Source: JABDQA01 sp963759125
GTDB lineage: Bacteria; Desulfobacterota; Desulfobulbia; Desulfobulbales; Desulfocapsaceae
Assembly: GCA_963759125.1 (NCBI GenBank)
Contig: CAVWXN010000007.1
Location: forward strand, 186,001-250,000
Direction: 5' to 3'
Length of the DNA stretch: 64,000 nucleotides
The translations under genes and the position numbers were made by a program. Shown piece after piece: positions 63,326 to 64,000 of the stretch. Below the pieces are notes generated by a model. That model worked only from the letters and a program-made list of their open reading frames with translations, ran no database searches and was not told where the DNA came from. How positions within the stretch are numbered: position 1 is the stretch's first letter; every line of letters starts with the position of its first letter.

Positions 63326-63781
63326 TGAATTATTTTCCCACTTCCTTTATCTTTTTCGAGTTCTTAATTGACTCTCTCCAGGAAAGTGTAATGACCTTCT
63401 GGAATTTTCCGACTGGTGCTCAGAGAAAGCGATATTCACTTTAGTCTAAATTACAAGAGTCCCTTGCAATCTCTCAATGGTTAATCATTAGTGCTATTTA
63501 GAGCATTTACTACTATTTCAAAAGTGATATTGTACTCTTTTAATGAGTCAGGAAATTTATTTTGGGTGAGAATTACATCCTTAATATCAGGCTGTAAAAC
63601 CTGTTGCGCCTTTATCGTTTTATTTGACTGTCTTCAGCTTGGACTGCTGAAGAAAATTTAGTCTCGCCTGCTTATCCAAGTCCTGACATCCTTAGCCCGC
63701 ATATTTCATAAAAAAGAAGGCGAAATCTTTTAAAACCCTTTATAATTCAGTTAGTTAGAAAGAAAAAAGGGAGATTCCGCC
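63326..63781. other. Non-coding stretch, possible IS end
   Basis: About 455 AT-rich nt upstream of the adaptor gene and before the transposase remnant. A minus-strand open frame of about 50 codons (63485-63650) has no start codon. The segment near 63692-63712 (CTTAGCCCGCATATTTCAT) may be the terminal repeat of the IS, which I judge by resemblance only. Confidence 0.35.
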
Positions 63782-64000
63782 ATGACAAAATGTACCACAA
63801 GACCATCGATTTCACAAGCTGTAAAAGCCGTCTGGTTCAAGCTGATTTCACGGGGGAGATATAACCAGTGATGGTGGTGCCGTTCTTCTCAGAGAGATGG
63901 ATCGTCGCTTAAAACTGACATCATCAATAGCTCCGGCATCTATCGGATAATCGAAGAAAGAAACAGATTTTCGGCACGATTATCTCAGTTTGCTGCGTCA
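63782..64000 (+). mobile_element. IS1380-family-like transposase, degraded 5' part
   Basis: The frames after 63782 together resemble the N-terminus of IS1380-type transposases: FTSCKSRLVQADFTG, then (shifted) DITSDGGAVLLREMDRRLKLT, then (shifted again) DFRHDYLSLLR. The SDGGxxLLREMDRR and H..YLSLLRQ-like blocks are the recognisable pieces. At least two frameshifts and a missing stretch mean that it is probably inactive. It continues beyond the window. The sequence of the element's ends cannot be confirmed here. Confidence 0.6.

Noticed and set aside
63485..63650. About 50-codon minus-strand open frame in the AT-rich stretch
   Set aside because: No start codon is seen, no similarity and no ribosome-binding site.
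1..64000. CRISPR array, prophage or integrative element
   Set aside because: No regularly spaced direct repeats, no integrase, no capsid or terminase gene, and no tRNA-proximal attachment repeats were found.

Overview
The window looks like chromosomal DNA of a sulfate-reducing deltaproteobacterium (Desulfobacterota, probably Desulfobulbales-like). That placement is an inference. It rests on the order thrS-infC-rpmI-rplT-pheS-pheT-ihfA-merR-tRNA-Pro, a small stand-alone siroheme sulfite reductase-like protein, a selenoprotein, a split glutamate synthase with ferredoxin domains, and two stand-alone TatA/B-type genes. No 16S rRNA or diagnostic dissimilatory gene is present.

Layout. 1-6.1 kb (+): translation genes ending in a MerR regulator, tRNA-Pro(GGG) and a terminator. 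6.1-12.3 kb: a sensor protein with no kinase domain (-), two HupE/UreJ-like membrane proteins and an RND/MMPL exporter (+), and a SRPBCC protein (-). 12.5-15.1 kb: cytochrome bd oxidase, with cydA broken by about seven frameshifts and cydB intact. 15.3-15.8 kb: an exported peroxiredoxin-like selenoprotein with an in-frame TGA and a SECIS-like hairpin. 15.8-18.3 kb (-): SDR, isoprenylcysteine-methyltransferase-like protein and type III polyketide synthase. 18.4-21.7 kb: ADP-ribosylglycohydrolase, small sulfite reductase and MBL-fold hydrolase. 21.8-33.5 kb (-): the RNA/translation cluster tRNA-Gly-rimP-nusA-ylxR-infB-rbfA-nrnA-truB-rpsO-pnp-dut-MBL. 33.9-41.0 kb (+): topB, rsfS, thrC, purine nucleoside phosphorylase, MTA/SAH deaminase, two tatA. 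41.3-46.4 kb (+): a three-gene glutamate synthase. 46.5-51.5 kb: ogt (-), an unusual NTPase-FHA-PPP phosphatase fusion, a Pho-box-like repeat, and a DUF47-Pit phosphate uptake pair (+). 51.5-58.6 kb: a class A PBP and a looser accessory region with an unrecognised 456-aa protein, a DUF1059 gene with an in-frame stop, a Tat-exported LRR protein, a fasciclin protein and a small gene with its own terminator. 59.1-63.3 kb (-): an RND efflux pump and its adaptor. The window ends in a degraded IS1380-like transposase.

Main points of interest: the selenoprotein; the three-domain phospho-signalling protein next to phosphate uptake; the type III PKS-methyltransferase pair; several palindromic repeats (a perfect 28-bp palindrome sharing its outer sequence with a second one, and a 148-bp inverted-repeat element); a kinase-less sensor; and the ATT start of infC.

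Caution: at least nine genes carry single-base frameshifts, several in homopolymers, including the normally conserved pnp and a glutamate synthase gene. This points to residual sequencing or assembly indels rather than widespread gene decay, so pseudogene calls here are provisional.
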